A stretch of DNA of 64,000 nt from contig OY987302.1 of assembly GCA_963920635.1 (NCBI GenBank), positions 42,349,500 to 42,413,499 of the forward strand, given 5' to 3'. The position numbers were made by a program, and so were the translations under genes. The notes below the pieces were generated by a model. That model ran no database searches and was not told the DNA's origin. It saw nothing but the letters and a program-made list of their open reading frames with translations. Positions 12,401 to 23,424 of this stretch are shown piece after piece (the stretch's first letter is position 1; the number at the start of each line of letters is the position of its first letter). The stretch comes from Pseudeuparius sepicola. Its lineage: Eukaryota; Arthropoda; Insecta; Coleoptera; Anthribidae.

Positions 12401-13500
12401 CCTGTTGTATCGTTATAAAAAAATTTGAAAAACACGTACAAAATTTCGGAGAGGCCGGCTGCAATTTTGGAATTAACACCCTCACTTAGTTCTAAACAAC
12501 TTCTCTTAACAACATTTTTTACATTTTGTGAATAATTGTTCATTGCACTTGAGCACGTATATTTAAACTTTGATAACCACATTTTAAGTTTGAACTGACG
12601 CAAAGACGTTTAATACGAATTAAAATTAAAGGAAATTCACATTTGTGCCATAATTTATGGCGGGCGCTGTGTCTTTACGCATTTAGTTTCTTATAAACAA
12701 AACTATAAAATAATATACCCAGTTTACTAGTAAATTGTGCAATAGAAACGCATTTAAAATTTGGTAAAATATTTATTTGAATCATTGTTTACAAGTTACA
12801 AAAATATGGAAGGAATGTTCTTTGTTTTCGCGTGAACACCGTGTAAACGTCTCAAGTAATATATTATCATGAAATCAACCTTCCATATCTTCTCTTTCCA
12901 TAATATCTGTGGAAATGTGACGACGTCCACGTCCGCAACGCAGCCGGAAACAATGATAAACGAGGTTTTTTGAACGTTGTTTTACGCGATAAAACTTTTA
13001 CTATTTGACTGTTTTGAAATATTTAATCAGCAATAAAATAAAAGCATGGGGAAACAGATGCATTGGAAATAAAACAAGGAGAAATATTACAGAAACACAT
13101 TGCAAGCAATACTTTTAATACATGCAAATGAAAAGAAATGCTTTGCATTTTTTGTAGCACCAAAATTAACAAAAAAATACCTCCTGTTTATGCCTTTGGA
13201 GGTGGCTCGTAATATGCACTACTTTGCTGGTGGTTTGAAGGTAGCTGTTATAAATAAACCTCTAAAGTAAAATGTAAACCTAGAAAAGAAACGCTTTTTT
13301 ATTTTTTAATCGGTGGAAATTAAGAAAACATTACCTCATGTTGGTAGCTTGGAGATCGTTGATATAAAGACACCATCCACCAGTCGCAAGGGCATATTTC
13401 TCACATCCGGAAATGGACACCGGAAGTTGTCATTTTATGACATATTTGGATTCTCCTCTATACCTTGATAATTTTTTATTTATTAGTTTGTTTTTACCTA
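9429..13500. other. Four kilobases without a recognisable gene
   Basis: I see no coding motif, RNA gene or long repeat. A short imperfect direct repeat (TTTTTAGTCACC context) occurs at about 10,030-10,120, and there are GC-richer islets at about 10,130-10,470. Open frames here are short and patternless. Confidence 0.4.
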
Positions 13501-13502
13501 GT

Positions 13503-13705
13503 GCCGATCTCCTGCGATAAAACTTTAAAGTTTTTTATTTCAAATTCGTAATCTTCCTGACAAGACGATTCCAAGGAAGTGCCATAAGGGTATTTTCAAC
13601 ACGCCCCATCTCCCGCGATAAGACTTTAATTTTTTTTTTCAAATTCGCGTTCCTGACGTCGAGCGGAATCCGACGAGGTGCTATAAGGACATATTTAAAG
13701 TTTTG
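13503..13705. repeat. Two tandem units of about 102 bp
   Basis: GATCTCCTGCGATAAAACTT at 13505 recurs as CATCTCCCGCGATAAGACTT near 13606. It is followed in each unit by TTTCAAATTCG, TCCTGAC, a GATTCC/GAATCC segment and GTGCCATAAGG/GTGCTATAAGG. A CT-rich low-complexity stretch with CTCTCACxxTGTAT repeats follows at about 13,735-13,840. Confidence 0.7.
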
Positions 13706-13910
13706 CATAACTTTTTATTCACTCTCTATTTTTGTTTCTCTCGCCTTGTATTTATATTTTTTCTCTCATCCTGTATATTTTCTCTCACATTGTATTTTCT
13801 CTCTCACCCTATATATTCTCTCTCTCTCTCTCTCTCTTATCCTTTGAGGCCCTTCTAGCTTTTTGTCCCACTCTGTACATGACTTTTGGCTTTTGTCACA
13901 TCGTTAGAGC

Positions 13911-14075
13911 GTTGCAATTTTTTTATTTTTCAGAATTGTAAAATTTGGCGCCATTCCAGGAAATGTCAACGTCGCATCCAAGAAATTAATCGAGGATCCG
14001 ACAATGACGCGACGACGACCGAGAGATCGAAAGTAGCGAAAAAATATGACGCGTCATAGACCACGTGTCACGTGC
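13911..14075 (+). repeat. Repeat pair H, copy 1
   Basis: TTTTTATTTTTCAGAATT, then AACGTCGCATCC, then a GACGCGACGACGA-like stretch and GAGAGATCGA.AGTAGCGA recur in the same order and orientation at about 15,484-15,612. The pair brackets the SINE and its inverted fragment, so a segmental duplication is possible. A TTTGGCGCC in this copy resembles a retroviral-type primer site but is absent from the other copy. Confidence 0.55.
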
Positions 14076-14308
14076 CTAGGCGCGCCTCATGGGTTAGAGA
14101 GCTGTGATTGGCCAATTCTTAGTCACGTGATGACCAATTCTTAGTCACGTGATGAAACTATTAAGAACCTTCTGGCATTGTTTTTTTGTCATACCCTGAC
14201 GTCAGAGACATTTATTTTTTCTTCATCCATCATGTATGTACCCACCTATACGAGTTTTGAGACACCCGGTATTTTAGTTTAGGCTATTTTAAAGTAATAC
14301 TTTTGAAT

Positions 14309-14620
14309 GCGTCGATAGTCTAGTTGGTTGGCGCGTCGACCTTGTAAATCGACGGGTCGTAGGTTCGAACCGAGGCACACGGGATAGAAGGCCTGCAGTC
14401 ATCCCCTCCTCTTCGCGCAACGTCACACTGTCAGGCCATGCCAAACGCCTTGTTCACACTCTCAGTTCTCAGTCGAGGCGCACCGAGGCACGCGGCTTTA
14501 CGGCACGGTGTTCGTGCATATACAGCTACGAATCCTCATATTCAGTTATCCTTTCTTATATTGTTTAGCGCAAGTCAGGTTCTCAGGCCGTATATCATCA
14601 TTTAATTGAAAAAAAAAAAC
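14309..14620 (+). mobile_element. tRNA-derived SINE
   Basis: The head GCGTCGATAGTCTAGTTGG carries a Pol III A box (TAGTCTAGTTGG, about 14316-14327), and GGTTCGAACC at 14362-14371 is a perfect B box. In between, TCGACCTTGTAAATCGA forms an anticodon-like arm with loop CTTGTAA (a Thr-TGT-like anticodon; one stem mismatch). A tRNA-unrelated body of about 230 bp follows and ends in an A run at 14609-14619. The imperfect stem and long tail mark it as a SINE and not a functional tRNA. No clear target duplication is seen. Confidence 0.75.
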
Positions 14621-15430
14621 ACAGGGGCAATACGTAATTACAGATTTGTTAAACTACTGGAAATTTGTCTCAAAATTATGCAAAAATATGTCGTTGCTAA
14701 CAGAAGGAAATAATTGTTCTTGAGATGTATCCTATCATCAGTTAATTGTAAAATGTTTGGCTACACTGGCAAACATAAACATATATCTCGACAATAATTA
14801 TCGTAAGATTCAAAATGATAGAATAATGACGCAAAAGGCTGAGAGAAAACTAAAGAAATTAGCGAGTAATTGATGTTTCTTATTTTCATTCATTATATTA
14901 TATTTATTTCTACGTACTTACCTAATCGCTAAAGCAATTTGCGTGTATGTTTTTTTTATTTTCATTGAGCTTATTACGTTTGTTTCTACGTAAATTATCA
15001 CTTCACTGCCGCTTCATTATCATTAATAAAAAGATAAATAAATGTTCATTACGTTGTTTGTTGCGAGAGGTTTTTATGTAGTTTTCATTTCCTTAAAATT
15101 TCATTACTATCTCATTAGAAGAGAACCCAATTGTATCTTTGTAATCTGCTGTAATCTGCTCTATAAAATGATAATGGAATGATAGAGAAGCAATAATGAA
15201 TGCTGCATAAAGCCACCTTTAATAATTGTTGAATTTCTTTGAGTTTATTACTAATTTAATTATTTAGAATGATTTCTTTTCTGTTGTGCGTAACATTTTT
15301 CGGTTTCTTATGGTACGTGTTAATAAATAATCTGGAAAATAAAAAAATTGCTCTGAAACTCCCCAAAATACGCAACGCATAGAATATCTTAGTTAGAATC
15401 GGACTGAGTGTGTGACGCCATCGATCGAGT

Positions 15431-15463
15431 CTGCAGGCCTTCTATCCCGTGTGCCTCGTTCGA
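15431..15463 (-). mobile_element. Inverted fragment of the same SINE
   Basis: CTGCAGGCCTTCTATCCCGT followed by GTGCCTCG is the reverse complement of the SINE segment just after its B box (about 14372-14405). A B-box-like TTCGAA adjoins it. Confidence 0.7.
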
Positions 15464-15483
15464 ATCCTTCAACTGGTGTTGGC

Positions 15484-15870
15484 GATTTTTTTGTTTTTCA
15501 GAATTTTAAATTTCCCACAGTTCAAGAAAAAAATAACGTCGCATCCCAAGTAAGAATCCAGGATCTGGCAACGCCGCGACGAGAGAGAGAGAGAGATCGA
15601 CAGTAGCGATAAGGCAGAGGCGCGTGCCATAGACACACTTGTAATTAACACCTGAGAGCAATAAGACAGAGGCGCGTGATGTATAGATACACCTGTAATT
15701 TACACCTAGGAGCGATAGAGCATAGGCACGTGTCGTTGACACACCTGTAATTAACACCTGAAGGCGCATGCCGCTGATAACCCCCGACCCCAACTGGTAA
15801 CACTTGACCATTAACTGATAACCCCTGACCCCAACTGATAACACTTGACCTTTAACTGATAACCCCTGAC
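15484..15870. repeat. Repeat pair H copy 2 followed by two minisatellites
   Basis: 15,484-15,612 matches the repeat at 13.9 kb. From about 15,607, three units of about 53 bp share AGGCGCGTG...AGACACACTTGTAATTxACACCT. From about 15,775, two and a half units of 41 bp share GATAACCCCTGACCCCAACT and GATAACACTTGACC. An (AG)n run lies at 15,578-15,594. Reverse-frame open stretches here are repeat artefacts. Confidence 0.75.
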
Positions 15871-15986
15871 CCTATGATGTCATCTGGTCCGGCGGTCCAA
15901 ACTGGCCCCAAACCTACTCGCGGATTTTGAAGGCGAATAATAATTGTAGGTAATGGCTACTTGCTGCTGGACATAATAAAAGTAGT

Positions 15987-16490
15987 TTGCGGAAATCTCC
16001 GTCAGGTATGATTCCTTTAGTTTTCAACCTCGAAATTCCTACGATCCACAAAACACTCGATTGCCGCCTGCCGAACCGTAAAACCGGAATCACCACAAGG
16101 AATACTCCAAATCCGCATAGAATTAACGATTTGCCATTAGATTGGATTAGAAATTTGTGGATAAAGCACGATGGTGCTCCTGACCTCGAGAGTGCATGGT
16201 TGGATGAAAATTTTCATGATCATGATATCGGAAAAGGACGTCCTGTTGCTTGGCCACCGAGGTCACCTGTCTTAAATCCATGTGATTTTTGTGGGTGTCA
16301 TATGAAACAACTGGTTCATTCGACTCATGTAAACACATAGCACTTCAGCTACAAGCTCGTGAATGACATTAAAACCAGCCACGATACATTAGTAAAAATA
16401 AAAAATATATGCAGAGAAGAGAAGCTTGTATTAGGAATGGAGGAGGAAGCATTTCGAACAACTTCTGTGAAAAAGTTACGTAAGAAGTAG
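15987..16490 (+). pseudogene. Mariner-type transposase, C-terminal remnant
   Basis: The open part (15,987-16,340) includes LPLDWIRNLWIKHDGAPDL, WLDENF and VAWPPRSPVLNPCDF, then a GHLK-like CHMKQLVHSTHVNT. This is the second and third catalytic region of DDE/D transposases of the IS630-Tc1-mariner superfamily (HDGAP; WPPRSPDLNP.D). The first catalytic Asp and the DNA-binding N-terminus are absent. A stop at 16,338 is followed by a related-looking tail (about to 16,488) that could belong to the same protein. No terminal inverted repeats found. A dead insertion. Confidence 0.8.
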
Positions 16491-16499
16491 AGTGTTGTG

Positions 16500-17708
16500 T
16501 CGTGAAAGTATTATTGTGAAATCAAATTAATGCAGTGATAAATGTGATTGTTACGAGATTATGGTCTGTGCTTCTAAGCTAGTTATGTTTTCTTTATGCT
16601 GGATGATAGGGCTACGCAGGTGAACACGCGCTTAAAAAGATAAGGCTGCTATACCCCATGGGTGGTGTGAATAATCGACACCCATTAACAAATTATTGTC
16701 ACATTATGTGTTCAAAATGGCCGCCGTATACAGAAAAAGGGTCTTGTAGTCAATAATGTATATCTTTTATTTCAGAATCAAATGCAAACTCTGTTTTATG
16801 CATTTTTTAAACTATCGATTACCGAACATATTTCTTATAATTGCCAAGGAGGCCCAATTATCTCAAAAAGTTATTTGTGAAGTACCTACTTTTTTAGAAA
16901 GAAAAGGAACAATAGCATTAAAATCAACAAATAACATTTTGGTGAAGTCCCCACGGCATATATGTTTACATTAATGATGTATATTCTATAAGTCTGGCAT
17001 TTAGTTAAATTTTTTGTTTTATTCCTTGATTTTTGTTAAAAAAAATTAAAGCAGAATATTATGCAAACCGTCGGATGAAACATAACATGGAATAGATATC
17101 ATTGGAATCTGGATTAAGCATGGATTTCGAAAATACAAAAATATACAGGGTTTTTCATTTAAAAAAGAGAACTTCGATTTATGTCTTGAAACCAACGTAT
17201 CCGATCATCTTCCTGGTAGGTAAATGCGCTGAATTTGCAGGAAAATTTTATGCAACTTTCTTGTTTACGGATTTCTTCTAGGCTAGAAAATAAAAAAGAT
17301 AGGAGGTGTGCATTTTTATGTGCACTGAAAAAAGAGGTCCAAATGCACATTGTACTTGACACTATTTTAATTACAACAGGTAAGGTTTTATTTACTGTCA
17401 TATGGTGATGCGGCTTGTTGTTAATAAAAGCTTTTACTTGGAACGTAGTTTCATATGTCAGTAACGGATTGACTTGCTATAAATAAAAATATCCTAAAAA
17501 ACTATGTAGCATTAATTGAAAATAAAAGAAATATTAACTCTTGGTGTCGTTATATTTGTGCAGAACAGTGCAAAAAAAAATAGTAACAAGCTTATAAATA
17601 CAAATATGGCATTAAGTTGTCACTATTAATAAGTCACTTACTCTAAATGCTAGAGTACTTGCGAAGAACTTCGAGTTAGGCCGAAGGTTGTCGAAACACG
17701 CAGACATA
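16500..17708. other. No gene recognised; AT-rich
   Basis: Contains one ATACAGGGTTTTTCATTTAA motif at about 17,146, probably the end of another ACAGGGT-type element. Otherwise nothing supported. Confidence 0.4.
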
Positions 17709-18666
17709 TATATGTCGTAGGCATCGGGCCTAATACGTCATTTCGCGGAATGTCTAGTCATTACACGTATTGCCGGCAAAAGCTGTAATAAAATAACTAT
17801 TACCTTGTTTGACTCAAATTTTGCGTCATTTAAAGGATTGCCCTTGTCAGTCAAACGGAGTAATCGGAGGTTACAGCGTCTGACCCCAGAAAAGGACGAA
17901 TCAGAAGTGGCACTTGCTTTCGGCGCCTTTGATGTCGCGGTTCCAATTTCCCCTCTCGCGCATAGGAAATGAACTCTCCGCCGTTGACATCTGCGCATTG
18001 GCCACGCCCACCGTATTTTGGACAGAGTAGAACTTGCCCATTGCGTTGGCACGATCAGGTCCGGGCTATAGAAAATTTTGTGTTTTATATAGCAAAATTA
18101 ATTTTTAGAATAGTAAAGTTTTTTTCTGGGATTAGATCTAGTTAAATTTGAATCTCCAGAAGTGATTTTAAGTAGGTATTTTACTGACGAAAAAAATATA
18201 AATATTAATATTTTACTAAAGAGAAAAATACATTTTTTTATTGTACATGGAAATTTCACAATATTTCCTCTTTATTATTTTATACTTGCCTATATTAATT
18301 AGAAACAACTATGATTTAGGTTCAAGTGAACTATTCTACTTGGGTGGTTGAAATATTACAATATTTCAATCGACTTGCGTCCAAACTCATAGCTTGGCAA
18401 TTAATTTGTTTTTTTATATAGATCCATAACAATTATTATTTGCAAAATTGGTTGACCTTCGTATCACTGGTAGTAAAAAAAGGTTATTTATCAAAAATGT
18501 TTATTACTAAAATCTATAAAAAAAATTCAAAAACAATAGCACATATAAAATATAATACCTATAAATACAAAAGATATTATAAACTACTTACGTACATATT
18601 ATGCACATGCACACTATACATTATCAACTTAGCCTAATTTTTAAAAATAATGACCCCTGGCAGCAC

Positions 18667-19560
18667 TTATAAATGTAAATTTCGAAGTTTATAATTTTTA
18701 TTAGTTTTATTAGAAACAATATCACGATTTAAAAATTTTAAAGAAGAATAGATTCTAAATCTTACATAAAGGGATAATAAATAGGCATGATTAAAACTAG
18801 GGCATGGATGTTGACATGAAATGTTTTGCAGCTTATTTTTTAATTTCACACCAACATTTTCTTCTAAAGCAAACTTTGGAAAGAGGGTACAAAAATTAAC
18901 TTCGAGAGTTTTAATATAATTTAGGAAATTATCAGGAGGTGAAAATAAATGTCCAAAGGTTTCGTTACCACTTGATTTGTATGCTTTAAAATAAGTAAAC
19001 AAATCAGTATCCCCTAATGTATGACGTTTACAATATTTAATACAAACCTCACATGAATGTTGTTCCAAGCACTTTCTTAATAAATATCCACAAACATATG
19101 ATATACTATTTGATTCATGTAGTTCGAAATCAATATAATCTGGTGCCACCGAACTTAAATCAGAAAAAATAGATCTTGCATTTCCCACAACTTTGTTGTA
19201 AATTTGTGTATGTTCGGTGGTTACGTATGACAATAATGAATCAAAATCCTCAATACAATTAGCCCCATCCGCGTGTTGGAAATAATTTAAACAAAATGAT
19301 TTTTTGAAATCCCTTTCGCATTGGATGGGGGTTGGATTCAAGCAATTTCCCCCTTGCTGCCTAATAGTGCCGAAAAAATTTTCGAGACAATCTTGATTTA
19401 AGCGTCGAGTGTATAAGGAACTAAACTCTAAACAATGAAGTTTTTCCCAAAGACCTAAAAATGAATTTATTGTGATTTGCCACCCTTTCAAAAATTTAAC
19501 TTTATTGGTAACCTCTATATTTTGTTTTAAAATTTTAATATTCTCAAAATATGTAAACAT
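18667..19560 (-). pseudogene. P-like transposase, C-terminal part
   Basis: A 297-codon open stretch. It includes FLKGWQITINSFLGLWEKLH and, about 45 residues further, LNQDCLENFFGTIRQQGGN followed by NPTPIQCERDFKK. The LNQD..ENFF..IR..GG.N.NPT pattern is a hallmark of P-element and THAP9 transposases and carries part of the catalytic domain. Cys-rich CGYLLRKCLEQHSCEVC follows, also typical of the family. It reaches a stop at 18,667. Upstream, similarity continues to about 19,600 in the same frame (VDFLKEMFTYF), then switches frame. Confidence 0.9.
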
Positions 19561-19946
19561 TTCCTTTAAAAAATCGACTTGGTAATCTGCTCCTTTGAAA
19601 GGTCTATTGTACTTGTATTACTGCCTGATATTTTTGAGGAATTTAAGATATCAAATAACTTATCAATTTTTTCTACAAATGACACTGTAGCGTTTGCCGA
19701 AGGGGGAATTGTCTGAATTCAATAAAGGAATTAAGTGCCCCAGCTACCATTGCGCTGAAAACTTGGACGGCTAAACTAACCTTCAGTTTTTTAAAAGGAT
19801 TCGAATTAATGTGTTCATCTGTAAATTTTGGACACAGCCGAAGAGCCAAAGGCTTATGTTTTTGTTTATTATAAATTTGGTCAATACCTATACGTTTTAT
19901 TTGTACATCCTTCAGAGGTTTCGAATGTGTAATTGAAAAAATTATT
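19561..19946 (-). pseudogene. P-like transposase, central part with frameshifts
   Basis: Similarity to the family continues between the two long open segments but in shifted frames. After an in-frame TGA (plus-strand 19,947-19,949) come NNFFNYTFETSEGCTNKTYRY, then in another frame KPLALRLCPKFTDEHINSNP and KLKVSLAVQVFSAMVAGAL. A further shift near 19,705 leads to SANATVSFVEKIDKLFDILN. At least one nonsense and two to three indel mutations therefore separate the halves. Confidence 0.8.
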
Positions 19947-19949
19947 TCA

Positions 19950-20803
19950 TGTTGATTTTAAGAGATGCGGCACATCAAAAATATAAAATATTTTTTCGCT
20001 ATCGACATAAAAATGTGAAGAGTTTGGAGAGATGCCAACTGATTTTGAAAATTGTACAAAATTTGATCCTTGGTCAGACACTAACGCACTTACTAGTAAT
20101 CCTACAGATTTAAGTTTCCTTATTGCTTCAAAAATAAATTTTAAATCCTCCCCTGAACAAGTATCAATAAAGAAATAAGCAACTGGTTGCTTCCACTTAG
20201 CAAATATTGCTCTAGCCATAATAGCTAAAACATATTTAGCAGGAGCATATCTTTTTTCCTTCAATGTATTATGAAAGCCAACAATGGTATCGGAAGATCT
20301 AGTGTAAAATAAAAACATTTTTAATGACATTTCGTCAATACAAAGAATGCACTGTTTTGAAGAACCCTCTAAATTTGTAGCTTTTGATTTAATAACCTCA
20401 AAAATGAAACTGTTAAGACCTGCAGTTATATGCCATTTGCTAGTTATTCTTTGAAGAGTGCTTTTAGATGGCAAATAAAGTGGTTTCATTAAAAATCTAT
20501 AAGCATTTGGGCTTAGAAAATAAATTGTTAAGGAAAATTGTTTCATATCTGACGAGTAACGATATCCCTGTGGATCTTTTTTGGAATTTTCTAAATAATG
20601 CCTTACAAGTAGTAGCATTGAAGCAGACAGTTTTTTCTCACAAATGGCAAGAAATTGTTCGTCATTTATTTCAGTGTCGGCACTGTCGACAGCTTGCTCC
20701 AACTTCGGATGCAACTTTCTTTGGAGTTTTTTTATTTGTAACTTTAATGAATGCTTTCTCGGACTATGTGCACTCAAACTAAGAGAAGTTTGTTGACTAG
20801 CAT
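19950..20803 (-). pseudogene. P-like transposase, catalytic N-terminal exon
   Basis: The exon is preceded by an acceptor (TATTTTTAG at 20,804-20,812). It encodes a basic, coiled segment (LKLQIKKLQRKL), then the family blocks YSSDMKQFSLTIYFLSPNAY, LPSKSTLQRITSKWH, CILCIDEMSLK, WKQPVAYFFIDTCSG, VSALVSDQGSNFV and FDVPHLLKST. DE in CIDEM and the SDQGSN block correspond to the RNase H-like catalytic positions of P transposases. The frame ends at a TGA where an Arg codon is expected (HLLKSTRN pattern, likely CGA to TGA). The phase of this exon fits the donor at 21,073 (a split Asp codon). Confidence 0.9.
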
Positions 20804-21073
20804 CTAAAAATAGAATTATTCAATAACAAAATAAGTAATACAAAAAATTACAATATATGTACACACACCCAAACTTATAATATGGAATCACTTAATATTT
20901 ATTACAATTTATATTGTCGGGTTTTTCACATTTAACTGTTTTTGTTAGTAAACACTTTTGACTTTCCATGACATATAATTTTTTTGACAAAAAAATTATC
21001 GCAAATAATGCGTTATGTCATATAAGTTTGGGTGTGTATACTATAATAACAGTTTGTGAATATATATCATTAC

Positions 21074-21268
21074 CTTTTGATGCAACTGAAAATTCGGTAA
21101 TGCTGTGGAGATCGCCTATAGGTGACTGTGACAGATTGGGTGTACTTGGTTGATCCAAAGGTTGAGCGATCGAGACTGGTTGATCAAGTTCTCGTTGAGG
21201 TTCTAACAAAGTCAAATTGCTGCATACAGACACAGAAGGACTCCGTGAAGAAGCCTCATCGATATAAC
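21074..21268 (-). pseudogene. P-like transposase, linker exon
   Basis: Bounded by a TTTTTTTACTAG acceptor (upstream on the minus strand) and an AAAG|GTAATG donor. It encodes a Ser/Pro/Gln-rich linker (SVSVCSNLTLLEPQRELDQP, STPNLSQSPIGDLHS) between the THAP domain and the catalytic region. The junction with the next exon keeps the frame (…SVASK then DASQQTS). Confidence 0.65.
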
Positions 21269-21421
21269 CTAGTAAAAAAAATTAAATGCAGCAAAATTAC
21301 AAGTATCAGCAAAAAATACATATTATTATCTAATAATGAAGGGGTAATTATGGGGTCAAAATGTCAAGAAAATCGGGCGGTGCATCCACTAATTTCCATA
21401 ATTACCAATGAAGGTACTTAC

Positions 21422-21590
21422 ATGATGAAAACACAGTTGGTATTGCTGTTTTCTTTAGCCCAGACTTCGACTGGTTTGCAAACATAGGTACTATTTTCAA
21501 AGTGCATTGAACAAACTTTATAATTAATAAAAAGCTGTGTGGGTGTTTTTTCTAACAAATCCTGCCTTCCACACTTTCTCGTCCATTATC
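21422..21590 (-). pseudogene. P-like transposase, second THAP exon
   Basis: Minus-strand WTRKCGRQDLLEKTPTQLF followed by INYKVCSMHFENSTYVCKP is the second half of a C2CH THAP zinc finger (W....C.R.DLL.KTP.QL....VCS.HF). The Cys and His of VCSMHF are the last two zinc ligands. A donor CATCAT|GTAAGT closes the exon. The 5' boundary is unclear because the frame breaks just before WTRK. THAP domains bind the transposon ends. Confidence 0.75.
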
Positions 21591-21733
21591 AGTAGGAAAC
21601 CATTTGTGGGTTTTCTGGGGTAGGTAATACTCCAGTAAAAGGGGTAGTACCTACGTAGGACATAAAATTTATAATACCTAAGGATATAATAATGTGGTAA
21701 CAAGATAGGGACAAACTACACATAGGTACCTAC

Positions 21734-21915
21734 CTGTTTTCATCAGCAGGTATTTTGAAAAAACTTATCCCAACATTCCTCGTGTTGTTAGAACATCCAC
21801 GAACACAGCAATAATTGCGGGGCCATTTCGTCACAAAACCTAAGCACAAAGTGGGTTTTCTGGGGCACAATGCACTAGTGTAAATACAGCAACGAAGTAT
21901 TCGAAGTAACAACAC
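21734..21915 (-). pseudogene. P-like transposase, first THAP exon
   Basis: Encodes NYCCVRGCSNNTRNVGISFF then KIPADENR, the start of a THAP domain with its first two zinc-binding Cys (CC..GCSNN pattern) and the F..P motif. It ends at a donor AACAG|GTAGGTACC. The upstream Met used by the longest frame lies unusually far from the domain (THAP normally begins within a few residues of the start), so the true start is unresolved. Confidence 0.75.
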
Positions 21916-22720
21916 AAGCAGTCAAGTTGAGCTGAATACATATTGTACACCTTATCTGGTCCCTGTTTTGGATACTTTTATCACAGTCATGATAATAATA
22001 CTGGGCTTTTTTACTTAGAAATTGGTAATCGTTTTTCGTTTTATTGTTTACGTTTTATAAGGAGTTTAACCTCAATTGAACATACTGACGCTGTCTGGCG
22101 TCTGGCGTTAGGTGACGCGTCAGTCGTAGGCCACGAACGACGTTGCCGGACTTCGTCAGCTTTTATGCCTGACAATTTCCTTAAATTCATTTAGCTATTT
22201 TTATCGCCTTCAATTTAATATCAACCAAAATACTATCAAGGACTAACATTTTTATAAGTAAATTATCATCGATTTCATTTTATACTAAATTAATTTGCAT
22301 TATATTTTTGTGGGTTGCCTTGGTTACCGGCTCCCGACTGGACGATCTGGCAGTACCGCAAGAACGGAATCTGTGGCGCCGCGCCGCGCTGTTGTCAAGC
22401 ATTCCGCTTTCATAATCAAGTCCCAGAAAACAGGGGTCAGGTTGTGGGTTTTCTGGGCTCAGATAAATAGAATAAATGGTTCGTAAAACATAATAATTTT
22501 ACTACCGGCACACATTAGATAATATTAATTACTTTCATATTAATTTTATTGGTATACCTACCCAAAATGAATAAATGATAGTGAAAAATATGTTGACATG
22601 TTTTAACCTTTCTAAGGATCTGGCGGCCTAGCAATACTCTCCGTCCCCACCACCTCATAAAATTACCCCTCTGCCCTCTTAAATTAGCCAAGTGCCACTT
22701 CTGATTCGTCCTTTTCTGGG

Positions 22721-22790
22721 GTCTGACTGCCGTTTGTTCAGTCAAATTCAACAAATTTTCAACAAATGACTCAACAAACGGCAGTCAGAC
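22721..22790. repeat. Hairpin segment in right end of the P-like element
   Basis: GTCTGACTGCCGTTTGTT (22,721-22,738) is perfectly inverted at 22,773-22,790. The left end of the element goes straight from CAGCGTCTGAC to CCCCAGAAAA, so about 66 bp is extra on the right or lost on the left. Confidence 0.8.
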
Positions 22791-23072
22791 GCTGTAACGT
22801 TCAATGGTTCGACCGATTAGGTACTCTGTTTGACCGTTGTTTGACTAACGAGGGCAAGGGCAAAGACGCATAATTCGAGTCAAACGAGGTAATAGTTATT
22901 TTATTACAGCTTTTGCCGGCATTACCTGTAATAACTATATAGGCTTTCCGCGAAATGACGTATTACGCCCGATGCCTACGACATATACGAGTATACCTAC
23001 CCGGGCGGAGGACGCGTCGTCACAGTCCCGTAGTTAATGCCGAAGCGTGAAGGTATGTGAAGTCATGGAATG

Positions 23073-23424
23073 CAGGGTGTTATTGAAATAATGTAACAAA
23101 CTTTGACAGGTGGTAGAACTGCCAATTTTTTTTAAGTTTCTATATTATAAACATACCTCTTAAAATGCTTTCCAAGAAGGATAAAGAGCGTTGAATTGTT
23201 CGCAAAATAAGGCAGCAAAAAACTATACGTATGTGACCCTATATACTTTCATTGTTAGGTATATCAGAAATACTATTTATAATAACTTTATTTTTGCCAA
23301 TCATTCAACGCCCTGTATCTTTCTTGGAAAGCATTTTAGGGGTATGTTTAGGAACTTTTTAAATTTTTTGGTTAGTTCTACCACCATGTCAAAGTTTGTT
23401 ACAGAATTTCAATACCCTGTATAG
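23073..23424. mobile_element. Foldback MITE, ACAGGGTG-type ends
   Basis: The left arm starts GCAGGGTGTTATTGAAATAA and carries TGTAACAAACTTTGACAGG and AATGCTTTCCAAGAAGGAT. The right arm holds the inverted counterparts (CCTGTATCTTTCTTGGAAAG, GTCAAAGTTTGTTACAGAAT, TTTCAATACCCTGTATAG). The centre is about 100 bp. Non-coding. Confidence 0.8.

Larger units (their letters stand above)
17709..22988 (-). mobile_element. P-element/THAP9-like DNA transposon, 5.3 kb
   Basis: Inverted ends bracket a minus-strand P-type transposase gene. The left end reads ATATGTCGTAGGCATCGGGC, AATACGTCATTTCGCGGAA, then GCCGGCAAAAGCTGTAATAA and, near 17,870-17,915, CAGCGTCTGACCCCAGAAAA and GAATCAGAAGTGGCACTT. The same blocks appear in reverse complement between 22,988 and about 22,690. 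The right end holds an extra 66-bp hairpin segment (22,721-22,790). The precise termini and target duplication are uncertain. P elements move by cut-and-paste using a THAP-domain transposase; this copy cannot, because its gene is broken. Interior sequence at 18,060-18,660 and 22,000-22,600 shows no coding motif. Confidence 0.85.

Noticed and set aside
14309..14382. A functional tRNA-Thr gene
   Set aside because: A and B boxes are good, but the anticodon stem has a mismatch, the acceptor stem does not pair properly, and a SINE body with an A-tail follows.
13911..15640. Repeat pair H as LTRs with a tRNA primer site (TTTGGCGCC)
   Set aside because: The primer-like sequence is missing from the second copy, the repeats lack TG...CA ends, and no retroelement gene lies between them.
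20468..20782. A plus-strand 104-codon frame
   Set aside because: It is the antisense shadow of the P-like transposase catalytic exon.
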